Numbered from the stretch's first letter, positions 8,482 to 18,033 are shown. The stretch: DNA of 64,000 nt from Bdellovibrio sp. qaytius (GCA_004011035.1 CP025734.1:828001-892000); one strand, 5' to 3'. Translations and numbers: made by a program. Notes: a model not told the origin generated them from the letters alone.

Positions 8482-9408
8482 CTAGTAATGCCAAGGAAAT
8501 TTATTAAAATCGCGATCACGCTTTTGTAAAAAAGCATCGCGACCTTCTTGAGCCTCGTTAGTGCCGTACGCTAAACGAGTTGCTTCGCCGGCAAATAACT
8601 GCTGACCCACAAGACCATCATCAGGAAGATTAAATCCATATTTCAACATACGCATGGCTGTCGGAGATTTTGTGTTCATCTCGGCAGCCCACTCTAACGC
8701 TACTTTTTCTAAATCAGCGTGAGGAACTACTTCATTGACCATTCCCATATTGAAAGCGGCTTCAGCGTTGTAGTTGCGTCCTAAAAAGAAAATCTCGCGC
8801 GCTTTTTTCTGACCCACTTGACGAGCAAGATATGCAGAGCCGTAACCCGAATCAAAACTTGCAACGTCTGCATCAGTTTGTTTGAAGATCGCGTGTTCTT
8901 TTGAAGCCATCGTTAAATCGCAAACGACGTGCAACGAGTGACCGCCACCAACAGCCCAGCCAGGCACAACAGCCATGACAACCTTTGGCATAAAACGGAT
9001 CATTCTTTGAACTTCTAAAATATGTAAACGACCTAATTTAGCTTGGTCGACTTTGTTCATTTCGCCAGTGCCGTTGTTATCAGCGCCTTCGAATTTGTAA
9101 CCATCTTTGCCGCGAATGCGTTGATCTCCGCCAGAGCAGAAAGCCCATCCGCCATCTTTTGGTGATGGTCCGTTGCCTGTGATTAAAACAACTCCGACGT
9201 CAGCTGAAATACGCGCGTGTTCTAGAGCTAATAAAAGTTCATCAACAGTCTTTGGACGAAAAGCATTACGCACTTCGGGGCGGTTGAAGGCAATACGAAC
9301 AGTGCCTTGATTTTTTGCTTTGTGGTAAGTGATATCGGTGAAATCAAAACCATCAACTTCGTTCCATTGATTGGGGTCAAAAATATCGGATACTTTTTTT
9401 GTGCTCAT
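8482..9408 (-). CDS. menB: 1,4-dihydroxy-2-naphthoyl-CoA synthase
   Basis: A 308-residue crotonase-fold enzyme that closes the naphthoquinone ring of o-succinylbenzoyl-CoA in menaquinone synthesis. It shows FNRPEVRNAFRP, the oxyanion-hole segment FCSGGDQRIRG, PGWAVGGGHSLHVVCDLT, and the MenB-specific C-terminus FPWHY. The stretch QTDADVASFDSG has Asp where the E. coli-type enzyme has Gly; by family knowledge this marks the bicarbonate-independent (type II) form. No other men gene is visible in the window. Confidence 0.93.
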   Translation of the reverse strand: MSTKKVSDIFDPNQWNEVDGFDFTDITYHKAKNQGTVRIAFNRPEVRNAFRPKTVDELLLALEHARISADVGVVLITGNGPSPKDGGWAFCSGGDQRIRGKDGYKFEGADNNGTGEMNKVDQAKLGRLHILEVQRMIRFMPKVVMAVVPGWAVGGGHSLHVVCDLTMASKEHAIFKQTDADVASFDSGYGSAYLARQVGQKKAREIFFLGRNYNAEAAFNMGMVNEVVPHADLEKVALEWAAEMNTKSPTAMRMLKYGFNLPDDGLVGQQLFAGEATRLAYGTNEAQEGRDAFLQKRDRDFNKFPWHY

Positions 9409-9475
9409 AGGGGATTTTGTAGCATTGACCGAGGCGTGTGTCTAATGGATGATAGCGCTATTCGAGGTAAAAAAT

Positions 9476-10537
9476 ATGGTTCATGATTTAAATCCATTTA
9501 TATTTCGCATCACTGAAACCTTTGGCCCGCGCTGGTATGGCTTTGCGTACCTATTAGGTTTCTTATGTGCTTATTTGGTTATCAGATGGCTTGTTGAAAG
9601 ACAAAACGCAGAACTTACTAGTGAAATGGTTTCTGACTTCGTTACGTTTGCCGCGTTCGGAACATTAATCGGTGGACGCTTAGGTTACTGTTTATTCTAT
9701 GACCAATCGTTGCTTTGGAGTTTTAGATCTTCACTTCCTTTTTGGGGAGTTCTAGCCGTCAACGAAGGTGGTATGGCCAGTCATGGTGGTATCATTGGTA
9801 TCGTGGTTGCGTGTTACTTATTTGCAAGAAAGCACCATTTAAACCCAGTTTATTTATTAGACGTGGTTTCAATCGTTGGACCGATCGGCGTTTTCTTTGG
9901 TCGTATCGCGAACTTCATCAACGGCGAATTAGTTGGTCGTGTTGCACCAAGTGATTTTCCATTAGGTGTTCGTTTTCCGTCTGATATTTTAAATTGGCCT
10001 CAGTATGAATACGATCGTTTACCAACGTTGGCTCCTGTCGTTGAAAAATTAGGTATTACGCCAACGCATTGGTTAGAAGTTGTTAAAGATTCACAAGCCT
10101 CAAGCACAGCCAAAGATGAATTGTATAACACGCTTTACACAATCATTAATAAAATTCAAAACGGCGATCACGCTTTACGTGATGTGATCGGGCCGGTTTT
10201 AGATTACCGTTACCCATCACAAATCTTTGCCGGTTTAAGTGAAGGCGTATTCACATTTTTAGTTTTATTTTTCTTAGCGCGCAAATCGCGTCGTCCGGGC
10301 GTTATCGCCGGAAGCTTTATCATCTGTTATTCAATCGTTCGTATTTTAAACGAAATGTTTCGTGAGCCAGATATTCAAATCGGGTATCAAGCGCTTGGGC
10401 TTACACGCGGCCAATGGTTAAGTGTTGGTATGTTTGCCTTTGGTGTATTTATGTTATTTTACTGGAGCCGCACACAGACTCAAACCATTCACGGTTGGAT
10501 GCGCGGAGAAAACGTTAAGTTAGGATCTAGAAAATAA
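9476..10537 (+). CDS. lgt: Prolipoprotein diacylglyceryl transferase
   Basis: A 353-residue polytopic inner-membrane enzyme that transfers diacylglycerol to the lipobox cysteine of prolipoproteins. Visible hallmarks are RWYGFAYLLGF, the essential-His region GGMASHGGIIG, and the Lgt signature GRIANFINGELVGR. It is longer than E. coli Lgt (291) because of an insert of about 60-70 residues (roughly residues 165-240) before RYPSQIFAGLSEG. The ATG at 9476 is preceded by GAGG; the ATG at 9449 would add nine residues with no homology. A strong terminator follows. Confidence 0.93.
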   Translation: MVHDLNPFIFRITETFGPRWYGFAYLLGFLCAYLVIRWLVERQNAELTSEMVSDFVTFAAFGTLIGGRLGYCLFYDQSLLWSFRSSLPFWGVLAVNEGGMASHGGIIGIVVACYLFARKHHLNPVYLLDVVSIVGPIGVFFGRIANFINGELVGRVAPSDFPLGVRFPSDILNWPQYEYDRLPTLAPVVEKLGITPTHWLEVVKDSQASSTAKDELYNTLYTIINKIQNGDHALRDVIGPVLDYRYPSQIFAGLSEGVFTFLVLFFLARKSRRPGVIAGSFIICYSIVRILNEMFREPDIQIGYQALGLTRGQWLSVGMFAFGVFMLFYWSRTQTQTIHGWMRGENVKLGSRK

Positions 10538-10548
10538 ATTTTCATCGG

Positions 10549-10608
10549 GTGCCAGGTCCTGTTTCTTGTTGCTGTTCGGCAAGAAATAGGACCTGGCACT
10601 TTTTTTTG
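10549..10608 (+). terminator. Strong intrinsic terminator after lgt
   Basis: Two 20-nt arms (10549-10568 and 10580-10599) pair almost perfectly around an 11-nt loop and are followed by eight T residues. The stem begins GTGCCAGGTCCT and ends AGGACCTGGCAC. This is a textbook Rho-independent terminator for lgt, 11 nt after its stop codon. Confidence 0.9.
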
Positions 10609-10622
10609 TCTTAGGAGTAGTC

Positions 10623-12215
10623 ATGAAATTGTTTGTTTTGTTTTTATTGTTACCACTTTCATTATTTGCAGCGGGTGCTCCATTACAAATCGGCATAATT
10701 CAAGAGTGGGATAATCTTCACCCAGTCAGTTATCAAACCGCAGCGACTGAATCTATTTTACAGTTCATGTTTCGCGATGTGGTTTACCGTGATGCTAGTG
10801 GTAAGATTTTACCGAACTTAGCTGTAAGTATTCCAAAACTTAAAAACAAACAAGCCACTTGGGTTTTAAACGAGCAAGCTAAATGGTCTGACGGCACAGC
10901 GATTACTTGTGCTGATTGGCATTTAGGTTGGCAAGTGGGGCTTAGTGATAATGTTTCTAAGTCAGAAAAAAATATTTACTCTAAAATTACAGATATGAAA
11001 TGGGATACAAAAACTCCTAAGAAGTGTGTTGTGACTTACGCCACTGATGAATGGACGTATGATCGTGATCTTCCACCAGTTTTACCAAGCCATATCGAAA
11101 AAACTATTTTTGAAACACAAAATACAAAAGTGGGTTCTTACGAACAAAGTTCAAATTATATTAAAAACCCCACGTTAAAAGGTTTGTACTCTGGCCCATA
11201 TCAAGTGGTTGAATACAAAATCGGAAGTCATATTATCTTTGAAGAAAACCCGTACTTTTTTGGCAAAAAGCCTGCGATTAAAAGAATTATTCTTAAACAC
11301 GTTTCAAGCACCAGCACTTTAAAAAGTTATTTATTATCAAAAGAAATTAACGCCATTTCTGCAGTGGGTTTTCCGCCAGATTTAGCTTTGGATTTTGCAG
11401 CGGATACATCGCTTAAAGATTTTACTGTGCATTTTAACAATGGCCCGATCTTTCAGGGTTTATTCTTAAACAATGAAGATGAGCTTTTAAAAAATCTTTA
11501 TATGCGCGAAGCTTTAACTTACGCGATTAACAAAAAAGAATTAACTAAAGCTTTCTTAGGCGGAAAATTAAATCCTGCTGAAACTATTATTTCTGAAAAT
11601 GATTCTGCTTTTGTACTAAAACCTGCGGCTTATGATCCTAAAAAATCTGAAGCTATTTTAGATAAAAACGGGTGGGTTAAAGACGCCTCTGGCGTAAGAA
11701 AGAAAAACGGCAAAGTTTTAGAAGTCGAATTTAAAACTTCAGCGGGTATTAAACTTTACGAAACGTTACAAGTTTCAATCTGTGATTATTTCAAACGCGT
11801 TGGTATTCTTTGTAAAATCAAGAATGAACCACCTCGTATTTTATTAGGTGATTCTGTGCCTAAAGGTAATTTTCAAATCGCTTTATTCGGTAATACAACT
11901 TACCCAGATACATCGCTTAAAGGTTTATATCATTCGGCAGATATTCCGTCTGATAAGAACGCTTGGGCGGGTGGTAATGTATTACGTTTTCAATCTAAAG
12001 AAATGGATACGCTGTTAGAGAAATACGACAAAGAATGGTCGCAAAGTAAACGTGCGCAAATGTTAAAAAAGATCGACGAGATTTTAATTTCACAAAAAGC
12101 AGTGATCCCGATTTATCACAGACGTGAAGCTTTAGTTTTACCTAAAGCTTTAACGGGTGTTGAACAAAGTGCTACGGGCACTGGTATGGCGAAACCTGAA
12201 AACTGGAAATTCTAA
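10623..12215 (+). CDS. Peptide-type ABC transporter substrate-binding protein
   Basis: A 530-residue exported protein with a signal peptide (MKLFVLFLLLPLSLFAAG) followed by a family-5 solute-binding fold. Diagnostic pieces are IQEWDNLHPVS, KWSDGTAITCADWHLG, GLYSGPYQVVEYK, MREALTYAINKKEL and QKAVIPIYHRREALV. The length matches DppA/OppA-type proteins. AGGAG precedes the ATG. No permease or ATPase gene is adjacent, so it must work with components encoded elsewhere. The ligand is unknown; peptides are the default for the family. No lipobox cysteine is seen at the signal cleavage site, so it should be free in the periplasm. Confidence 0.87.
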   Translation: MKLFVLFLLLPLSLFAAGAPLQIGIIQEWDNLHPVSYQTAATESILQFMFRDVVYRDASGKILPNLAVSIPKLKNKQATWVLNEQAKWSDGTAITCADWHLGWQVGLSDNVSKSEKNIYSKITDMKWDTKTPKKCVVTYATDEWTYDRDLPPVLPSHIEKTIFETQNTKVGSYEQSSNYIKNPTLKGLYSGPYQVVEYKIGSHIIFEENPYFFGKKPAIKRIILKHVSSTSTLKSYLLSKEINAISAVGFPPDLALDFAADTSLKDFTVHFNNGPIFQGLFLNNEDELLKNLYMREALTYAINKKELTKAFLGGKLNPAETIISENDSAFVLKPAAYDPKKSEAILDKNGWVKDASGVRKKNGKVLEVEFKTSAGIKLYETLQVSICDYFKRVGILCKIKNEPPRILLGDSVPKGNFQIALFGNTTYPDTSLKGLYHSADIPSDKNAWAGGNVLRFQSKEMDTLLEKYDKEWSQSKRAQMLKKIDEILISQKAVIPIYHRREALVLPKALTGVEQSATGTGMAKPENWKF

Positions 12216-12216
12216 T

Positions 12217-13458
12217 TTAAACTTTCAAACACTCTTCGAATGTAGCGGGTTTTTCTTCGCCAGATTTGAAGTCTTTGATTTTATATTCGATGGTTCCGTT
12301 TTCTTGTTCGAAAAGTAGAATTGCTTTTTCAGTATTTAGTTTATTGGCTTTTTCTAATTTCTTTTTGAAATTTCCGGTCATGAATAATTCGCAGTATTTA
12401 TTTTGAGCGCGTAATGCACTTGCGATTTTTAATCCTGAAACTAAAGCTTTATCACCTAAAGTGATAATCGCAATGGGAACAAGTGCCGGAGTTTGTAAGC
12501 TTTGGCTTAATTCACAAAGATCAGCTAAGCGATCAACGCCTGAAGCCCAGCCAACACCCGGAGTTTTTTGTCCGCCCAGTGTTTCTGCTAAACCGTCGTA
12601 TCTGCCACCAGCTAATACCGCGCCTTGAGCGCCAAGTTCAGTTGTTACGAATTCAAAAACTGTGTGGCAGTAATAATCAAGACCGCGCACTAATTTTGGA
12701 TTTACTTTAAATGGAATATTTAATTCTTTTAAGCCATCAGTCACAGCTGTGAAAAACTTTTGTGAATTCTCACTTAAGAAAGCATCCATCTTCGGAGCGT
12801 TGGCGACTAATTTGCGATCTCCCTCGTCTTTAGAATCTAGAATGCGCATCGGATTTTTTTCTAAACGCACTTTTGAATCTTCAGAGAGTTGATCTTTTAA
12901 CGGAGTTAAATACTGAACTAAAGCTTCACGGTAACCGTTGCGGTCATCTTTATCGCCAAGAGTGTTGATCTCAAGCGTAACTTTTCCAGATAAACCGATA
13001 TCAGTTAAAATTCTCCAGGCTAAATCTAAAACTTCAACGTCAGCTTGTGGATTTTCTAAACCTAACACTTCAACGCCGAATTGATAGAATTGACGGTAAC
13101 GACCTTTTTGCGGGCGTTCATATCTAAACATCGGGCCATAGTAGTAAAGTTTGTTTGGATTGTGTTGAGCTAAACCTTCTGACACATAAGCACGAACTAC
13201 TCCGGCTGTGCCCTCGGGGCGTAAAGTGATCGATTCTCCACCGCGATCGGTGAAAGTATAGGTCTCTTTGCTAACAGCATCTGAAGTTTCGCCTAAAGAG
13301 CGATGAAAAACGTCAGAAAACTCGAAAATGGGAGTTTCAATTTCTTTAAAGCCATAATTTTGAGCAGCGCCATAGGCTTTTGCTTCAATAGCTCTGAAGG
13401 TCTTCTTTAAAGCGGGCAATAAATCTCTCGTGCCGCGCACACTTTGGTATTTACTCAT
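12217..13458 (-). CDS. hisS: Histidyl-tRNA synthetase
   Basis: A 413-residue class II aminoacyl-tRNA synthetase. Seen are the N-terminal VRGTRDLLP, motif 2 as [21 protein letters not shown], the HisA loop [14 protein letters not shown] and the second loop LAGGRYDGL, then a C-terminal anticodon-binding domain ([12 protein letters not shown] onward). The start MSKYQSVRG at 13458 fits the family better than the ATG five codons upstream at 13473; neither has a clear ribosome-binding site. Only 30 bp separate it from the divergent DUF3299 gene. Confidence 0.94.
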   Translation of the reverse strand: MSKYQSVRGTRDLLPALKKTFRAIEAKAYGAAQNYGFKEIETPIFEFSDVFHRSLGETSDAVSKETYTFTDRGGESITLRPEGTAGVVRAYVSEGLAQHNPNKLYYYGPMFRYERPQKGRYRQFYQFGVEVLGLENPQADVEVLDLAWRILTDIGLSGKVTLEINTLGDKDDRNGYREALVQYLTPLKDQLSEDSKVRLEKNPMRILDSKDEGDRKLVANAPKMDAFLSENSQKFFTAVTDGLKELNIPFKVNPKLVRGLDYYCHTVFEFVTTELGAQGAVLAGGRYDGLAETLGGQKTPGVGWASGVDRLADLCELSQSLQTPALVPIAIITLGDKALVSGLKIASALRAQNKYCELFMTGNFKKKLEKANKLNTEKAILLFEQENGTIEYKIKDFKSGEEKPATFEECLKV

Positions 13459-13488
13459 AGATGTGATGAGCATATCGTAATTGCCATC

Positions 13489-13935
13489 ATGATGAAATGG
13501 ATTTTAGCAGGAATTTTTGCGTTTTCTTTAGCTGTCGGTGGCGCGTTGTACTTTTTTGGCAATCGCGGAAGCGGTGGTGAAGCTGTTGAAGTCGACTGGC
13601 GCGCCCTTGATCAGATGGATTATGTGAACAAAAAAGCTCCGCCTGAGTTAGAAAAACTAAATAAAGTGCGCGTAAGAATACCAGGCTTTATGGTTCCGTT
13701 AGAAGATAACTCACGTGCTGTGACTGAATTTTTATTAGTGCCAAGCCCGCAAGCTTGTATTCATGTGCCAGCTCCTCCGCCAAATCAAATGGTGTATGTG
13801 AAAATGAAAAAAGGCGTACCTGCCGCCGACGGACCAATCTGGGTTTACGGAGAATTTGAAATTACATTAAAGCAATCTCAATATGGCGAAGCTTCTTTTG
13901 AGCTAACCGGAGATTACGTCGAACCTTACAAATAG
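13489..13935 (+). CDS. DUF3299 protein, metal-transport operon
   Basis: A protein of about 148 residues with an N-terminal membrane anchor or signal ([22 protein letters not shown]) and a periplasmic DUF3299 domain: [39 protein letters not shown] is the family core, with a conserved Cys in ACIHVP. Adjacent ATGs at 13489 and 13492 are equally plausible. The gene leads a run with an ATPase and an FtsX-type permease. DUF3299 proteins are known beside such ABC systems, and the arrangement resembles the zinc-related Zrg cluster of Vibrio; metal binding here is an inference. Confidence 0.8.
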   Translation: MMKWILAGIFAFSLAVGGALYFFGNRGSGGEAVEVDWRALDQMDYVNKKAPPELEKLNKVRVRIPGFMVPLEDNSRAVTEFLLVPSPQACIHVPAPPPNQMVYVKMKKGVPAADGPIWVYGEFEITLKQSQYGEASFELTGDYVEPYK

Positions 13936-13942
13936 GTGAATC

Positions 13943-14605
13943 ATGTCGAGTGTTATTGAAATCAAAGATTTGTCGTTTTCATACAACGATACCAAGCCCG
14001 TTTTGCAAATTCCACATTTAGCGTTCACCAAAAGTGAAACGGTATTTTTATTTGGCGCTAGCGGAAGCGGTAAAACAACTCTTTTAGAAATATTAGCCGG
14101 TGTGATCACCGGGCAAAAAGGCGAAGTCGAAATGTTGGGCCAGAAAACTCAGCACATGAGTTTAACCGCGCGTGATCAATTTCGCTCGAAACATATTGGA
14201 TATATCTTTCAACAGTTTAATTTGATTCCTTACTTAAGTGTGCGTGAGAATATTTTATTGCCGTTCACTTTTAGCGGTAAAAAATTAAACCAAGCGCTTT
14301 ACGATAGAGTGATCGGTGAATTGGGTTTGACGGTTTATGTTGACCAATTGGCGACTGAATTATCAGTGGGCCAACAGCAGCGTGTGGCCGCGGCTCGTGC
14401 GTTGGTGATTGAGCCAGATATTATTTTAGCCGATGAGCCGACTTCGGCTTTAGATTACGATCATCGCGAAAACTTTTTAAAGATTTTATTTTCATTAGTT
14501 AAATCTCAGGGTTCTACTTTGATTTTTGTAAGCCATGATAGATCGATTCAAAACCTATTTGATCGTCATTTAAACCTAAGCGATATCAACGTGGTAAGAA
14601 ATTAA
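13943..14605 (+). CDS. LolD/MacB-type ABC transporter ATPase
   Basis: A 220-residue ATPase with Walker A GASGSGKTT, Q-loop YIFQQFNLIPYLSV, a signature LSVGQQQRVA, Walker B IILADEPTSALD and the H-loop VSHD. It belongs to the MacB/LolD/FtsE branch, whose members act on periplasmic substrates or proteins through mechanotransmission rather than classical import. It lies 7 nt after the DUF3299 gene and 1 nt before the permease, so the three form one transporter unit. Confidence 0.92.
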   Translation: MSSVIEIKDLSFSYNDTKPVLQIPHLAFTKSETVFLFGASGSGKTTLLEILAGVITGQKGEVEMLGQKTQHMSLTARDQFRSKHIGYIFQQFNLIPYLSVRENILLPFTFSGKKLNQALYDRVIGELGLTVYVDQLATELSVGQQQRVAAARALVIEPDIILADEPTSALDYDHRENFLKILFSLVKSQGSTLIFVSHDRSIQNLFDRHLNLSDINVVRN

Positions 14606-14606
14606 T

Positions 14607-15845
14607 ATGAATTTAATTAAATTAGCTTTTAAATCAATTCGCCATAGATCATTTGCCACTTCGGCTACGGTTTTTTCGGTGGCTTTAAGTTTGTTATTAC
14701 TTTTTACAGTTGAGCGTGTGCGCCGTTCAGTTGAAGCTAGCTTTACCCAAACTGTTTCTGGTGTAGACCTTTTAGTTGGAGCAAGAACTGGTTCATTGCA
14801 GTTAGTTTTGTTCTCTGTTTTTAACATTGGCCAAATCACGAATAACGTTTCGTATGAAAGTTATGAAAAAATTCAAAAACACCCTGATGTTGAATGGACA
14901 ATTCCCATCAGCTTAGGTGATGGTCATAAGGGTTACCGCGTTGTTGCGACCGATGATAATTTTTTTGAACACTATCAAGTGCGTTCGGCTGAACATATTA
15001 AAATTGCCGAAGGTGAAAAATTTAAAACTACTAATGATGTGGTTTTAGGTGCTGAAGTCGCTGAAGTTTTAAAATACAAACTTGGCGCTAAAGTTATTTT
15101 AGCCCATGGCAGTACTTCGGGTGATTCTTTTGATGAACATGCGAATCATCCCTTTACTGTGGTTGGTATTATGCAACCCACTGGCACTGCGGTAGATCGT
15201 TCTTTATATATCACATTAGCGGGTATGGACGAAATGCACGACGAACACGACGAACATGGCGAAGAAGGTCATGAACACCACCACGAAGGCGAACGTGAAG
15301 AGATCACTTCGTTTTTTGTAAAACTTAAAACAAAAACTAAAATCTTATCTATGCAGCGTGAAATCACTGAAACTAAAGAAGAAGCTTTATTAGCAGTGAT
15401 TCCAGCCGCGGTGTTGAGTGATCTATGGAAAAGTCTTTCGCAGATTGAGTTTGTATTAAAATTAATCTCGGCCTTAGTGATGGTTGTAGGTCTTGTCGGA
15501 ATGGTCATTGCTCTAATGACAAGTTTAAATGAGCGTCGTCGTGAAATGGCCATTTTACGTTCGTTAGGTGCAAGCTTTTCGCATTTAGCTCAATTGGTTT
15601 TATTAGAAGTGTGTTTAATTTTAGGTTTAGCAGTCATTGTCAGTGCTGTATTTAAAGTGACTTTAGAAATTATTTTCACTGATTATGTCGCGAAAAAATT
15701 TGGTTTATTTTTAACAGGTTCATCTTTTTCATCGATGGATGTCACAATGATGGCGGCAACGTTTATCGTGGGTTTAATTTTTGCTTTAGGGCCAGTTTTG
15801 ATTTTTAAAAACAAATCACTTAAAGATGGTCTAGCGGTAAAATAA
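14607..15845 (+). CDS. FtsX/MacB-type permease with His-rich loop
   Basis: A 412-residue inner-membrane protein with one N-terminal helix (about 15-35), a large periplasmic domain and three C-terminal helices (about 285-405), including the FtsX signature NERRREMAILRSLGA. Around residues 212-232 the periplasmic domain carries a run of His, Asp and Glu (HDEHDEHGEEGHEHHHEGE), an obvious candidate for zinc or other metal binding. Partner of the preceding ATPase. It could instead be a lipoprotein-type exporter with an incidental His loop, but the CDF transporter nearby favours metal handling. Confidence 0.85.
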   Translation: MNLIKLAFKSIRHRSFATSATVFSVALSLLLLFTVERVRRSVEASFTQTVSGVDLLVGARTGSLQLVLFSVFNIGQITNNVSYESYEKIQKHPDVEWTIPISLGDGHKGYRVVATDDNFFEHYQVRSAEHIKIAEGEKFKTTNDVVLGAEVAEVLKYKLGAKVILAHGSTSGDSFDEHANHPFTVVGIMQPTGTAVDRSLYITLAGMDEMHDEHDEHGEEGHEHHHEGEREEITSFFVKLKTKTKILSMQREITETKEEALLAVIPAAVLSDLWKSLSQIEFVLKLISALVMVVGLVGMVIALMTSLNERRREMAILRSLGASFSHLAQLVLLEVCLILGLAVIVSAVFKVTLEIIFTDYVAKKFGLFLTGSSFSSMDVTMMAATFIVGLIFALGPVLIFKNKSLKDGLAVK

Positions 15846-16322
15846 ATGGATTTTTCTAAGAACTATATTACGCCGCAAGGTTTTGAAAAACTAAGAGCTG
15901 AATACCACGAATTGATCGCGGTTGAACGCCCAAAAGTTGTCGAAACAGTGACTTGGGCGGCTAGTAATGGTGATCGCTCTGAAAATGCAGACTATCAATA
16001 TGGTAAACGTCGTTTGCGCCAAATTGATGGTCGCCTTCATTTTTTACAAAAACGTATTGAAGCCGCTGAAGTTATTGATCCGAAAACTTTAAAGTCAGAT
16101 AAGGTTATTTTTGGAGCAAAAGTAACTATCGAAAATGAAGATGGTGATCAGCACACTTACCAAATTGTCGGTGAAGATGAGCTTGATATTAAACTAAATC
16201 GAATTTCATGGAAGTCTCCGGTCGCCAAAGCCTTGTTGGGTAAAAAGCTTGATGACGAAGTTAAAATTCAAAAACCAGCTGGTGACGAGTTGGTTGTCAT
16301 TACAGATATCGTTTTTGAGTAA
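15846..16322 (+). CDS. greB: Transcription elongation factor GreB
   Basis: A 158-residue factor that rescues backtracked RNA polymerase by stimulating transcript cleavage. The N-terminal coiled coil carries SNGDRSENADYQYGKRRLRQID, the GreB-type tip with the acidic residues needed for catalysis, and the C-terminal FKBP-like domain follows (FGAKVTIENEDGD to the end). The length and the N-terminus NYITPQGFEKLRAEYHEL fit GreB rather than GreA. Its ATG directly abuts the permease stop, so it is read with the transporter genes, then a hairpin follows. Confidence 0.93.
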   Translation: MDFSKNYITPQGFEKLRAEYHELIAVERPKVVETVTWAASNGDRSENADYQYGKRRLRQIDGRLHFLQKRIEAAEVIDPKTLKSDKVIFGAKVTIENEDGDQHTYQIVGEDELDIKLNRISWKSPVAKALLGKKLDDEVKIQKPAGDELVVITDIVFE

Positions 16323-16331
16323 CAATAACAG

Positions 16332-16350
16332 ATAGCGGCAACACCGCTAT
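16332..16350 (+). terminator. Hairpin after greB
   Basis: ATAGCGG and CCGCTAT form a perfect 7-bp stem around a 5-nt loop, 9 nt after the greB stop and followed by TTTAATT. The T-run is short, so this is probably a weak terminator separating greB from the next gene. Confidence 0.55.
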
Positions 16351-16388
16351 TTAATTGAGTCCCGCTCAAGTCACGATAGCATTAATGT

Positions 16389-17048
16389 ATGCGTAATCGT
16401 TCGATATTATATTTTGCCGGATTCATGGTGGCCATTCTTGGTTTCTTGATGTTTGATTACAGTGTACGTCGCGAGTACTTAATTAAAACAACTCAACAAA
16501 GAAATGCAGCATCTACTGAAACTGTTGCCGCTGAAGCAACGGCAAATCCTGTCAGCGATATCGGTCTACGCACACGTTTTTTATCGCGTTTTAAAAATTT
16601 CACAACACGTATGAATGCCTTATCAGAAGAGCCAGAACAAGGTGAAGAATTTTTAAAAGAGTTTTCTCAAACTATTAAAGATCAAGATATCATCGCTTTA
16701 AGCGAAATTTTAAACGATCGTAATTTTAAAAATGATGAAAGAACTCTGGCTTTAGAATTACTGGTTATGAATCAGAACTTCACCAGCCATGAGCTTATAA
16801 ACACTTTTGTGCAAAACGAAAATTTTACAGCGCGTGATAATCAAGAATTTGAAATTTCACTTCGCGCGCAAGCGATTGAAGGCTTAACGTTATTTGCAGA
16901 TAAAAAACTAGTGCGCAAAAATTTAGAAAATTTAAAAATTCGCACAAAACATGCTTTTTTACATGAACGTGCAGATAAAGCGATTCAATATTTATCAAAT
17001 TCAAATTTAACTGCACCATCGGAGAATGCTGATGCGTCTACCCGATAA
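16389..17048 (+). CDS. Membrane-anchored helical protein, unknown
   Basis: A 219-residue protein with a single N-terminal transmembrane helix (ILYFAGFMVAILGFLMFDY), an Ala/Thr-rich linker and a helical domain from about residue 60 that looks like HEAT-type repeats (DIIALSEILNDRNFKNDERTLALELLVMN and similar). No enzymatic motif is visible and no family is recognised. No clear ribosome-binding site precedes the ATG. Its last 17 nt overlap the start of the CDF transporter gene, so the two are probably co-expressed. Confidence 0.65.
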   Translation: MRNRSILYFAGFMVAILGFLMFDYSVRREYLIKTTQQRNAASTETVAAEATANPVSDIGLRTRFLSRFKNFTTRMNALSEEPEQGEEFLKEFSQTIKDQDIIALSEILNDRNFKNDERTLALELLVMNQNFTSHELINTFVQNENFTARDNQEFEISLRAQAIEGLTLFADKKLVRKNLENLKIRTKHAFLHERADKAIQYLSNSNLTAPSENADASTR

Positions 17049-18030
17049 AAAGCATAAGCACAGCTGTGAAGACCACGACCATGATCACAAACATGATCAC
17101 GCGCATGACCACGGTCATGGCGGTCATCATCATCACCATATTGAAATTAAAAGCGAAGCTGATATTTCGAAGGCCTTTGTTATTGGTGGAGTCTTAAATT
17201 TAGTTTTCGTCGTTTTTGAATTAGCTATCGGGTTTATGACGGGGTCAGTTTCTTTGATTGCCGATGCTGTTCATAATCTTTCTGATGTGGTTGCTCTTTT
17301 TCTGTCTTGGATTGGTTTTAAATTAAATAAATCAAAACCTTCACCGCAATTTACCTACGGTTTAAAAAAGACGTCGTTGGTCATCACGTTTATTAATTCG
17401 ATCACTTTGATTTTAAGTTTAATTTATATTTTATTCGAAGCTTACCATCGCTTTATACAACCACAGCCTATCGCTGAAGATAAAATTATCTTAGTGGCTG
17501 GTCTTGGTATCGCGGTGAATTTCTTTTCGGCTTTCTTGTTTAGAAAAAATCAACATGATGTGAATGTTAAAGGAGCTTATCTTCATTTGATGATGGACGC
17601 CTTTATTTCACTAGGTGTTGTCGTAGCGGGTTTTGGAATTAAGTTTACCGGTTGGACGATTTTAGATCCGATTGCGGCCTGTTTGATTGTGATCTTCATC
17701 GCTAAAGGAACTTTTTCACTTTTGCGCGAATCGTTTGTATTGCTAGTTGCGGGAGTGCCGTTAGCGATAGATTCAGCTCAGGTTCGTAGCCAAATTCTAA
17801 GTTGTACTGAAGTGGCCGAGATTCATGATTTGCATATTTGGTCTTTAAGTTCGTCTGATGTGGCGTTAACCGCGCACATTAAAATGAAAGAGCAAAAACA
17901 TCCGGGTGATTTGTTCTTAAAAAACTTATCCCAGATGTTGCGTCAGAAATTTACGATTTCTCATGTGACTATTCAGATCGAAATTGGCGATTCGCAGGAT
18001 GTAAACTGCGAATTAGATAACAAGTGTTAA
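17032..18030 (+). CDS. CDF-family metal (zinc) exporter
   Basis: A 332-residue cation-diffusion-facilitator. Residues about 8-40 are a His/Asp-rich cytosolic tail (HDHDHKHDHAHDHGHGG and more), then six membrane helices. The metal site residues are visible as LIADAVHNLSD (HxxxD) and LMMDAFISLGVV; the second motif reads MMDAF where many zinc CDFs have HxxxD. A cytoplasmic ferredoxin-like domain ends the protein (EIHDLHIWSLSSSDVALTAH). GGAG at 17021-17024 supports ATG 17032 rather than 17026. Zinc or cobalt efflux is expected from the family. Confidence 0.9.
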   Translation: MRLPDKKHKHSCEDHDHDHKHDHAHDHGHGGHHHHHIEIKSEADISKAFVIGGVLNLVFVVFELAIGFMTGSVSLIADAVHNLSDVVALFLSWIGFKLNKSKPSPQFTYGLKKTSLVITFINSITLILSLIYILFEAYHRFIQPQPIAEDKIILVAGLGIAVNFFSAFLFRKNQHDVNVKGAYLHLMMDAFISLGVVVAGFGIKFTGWTILDPIAACLIVIFIAKGTFSLLRESFVLLVAGVPLAIDSAQVRSQILSCTEVAEIHDLHIWSLSSSDVALTAHIKMKEQKHPGDLFLKNLSQMLRQKFTISHVTIQIEIGDSQDVNCELDNKC

Positions 18031-18033
18031 AAG

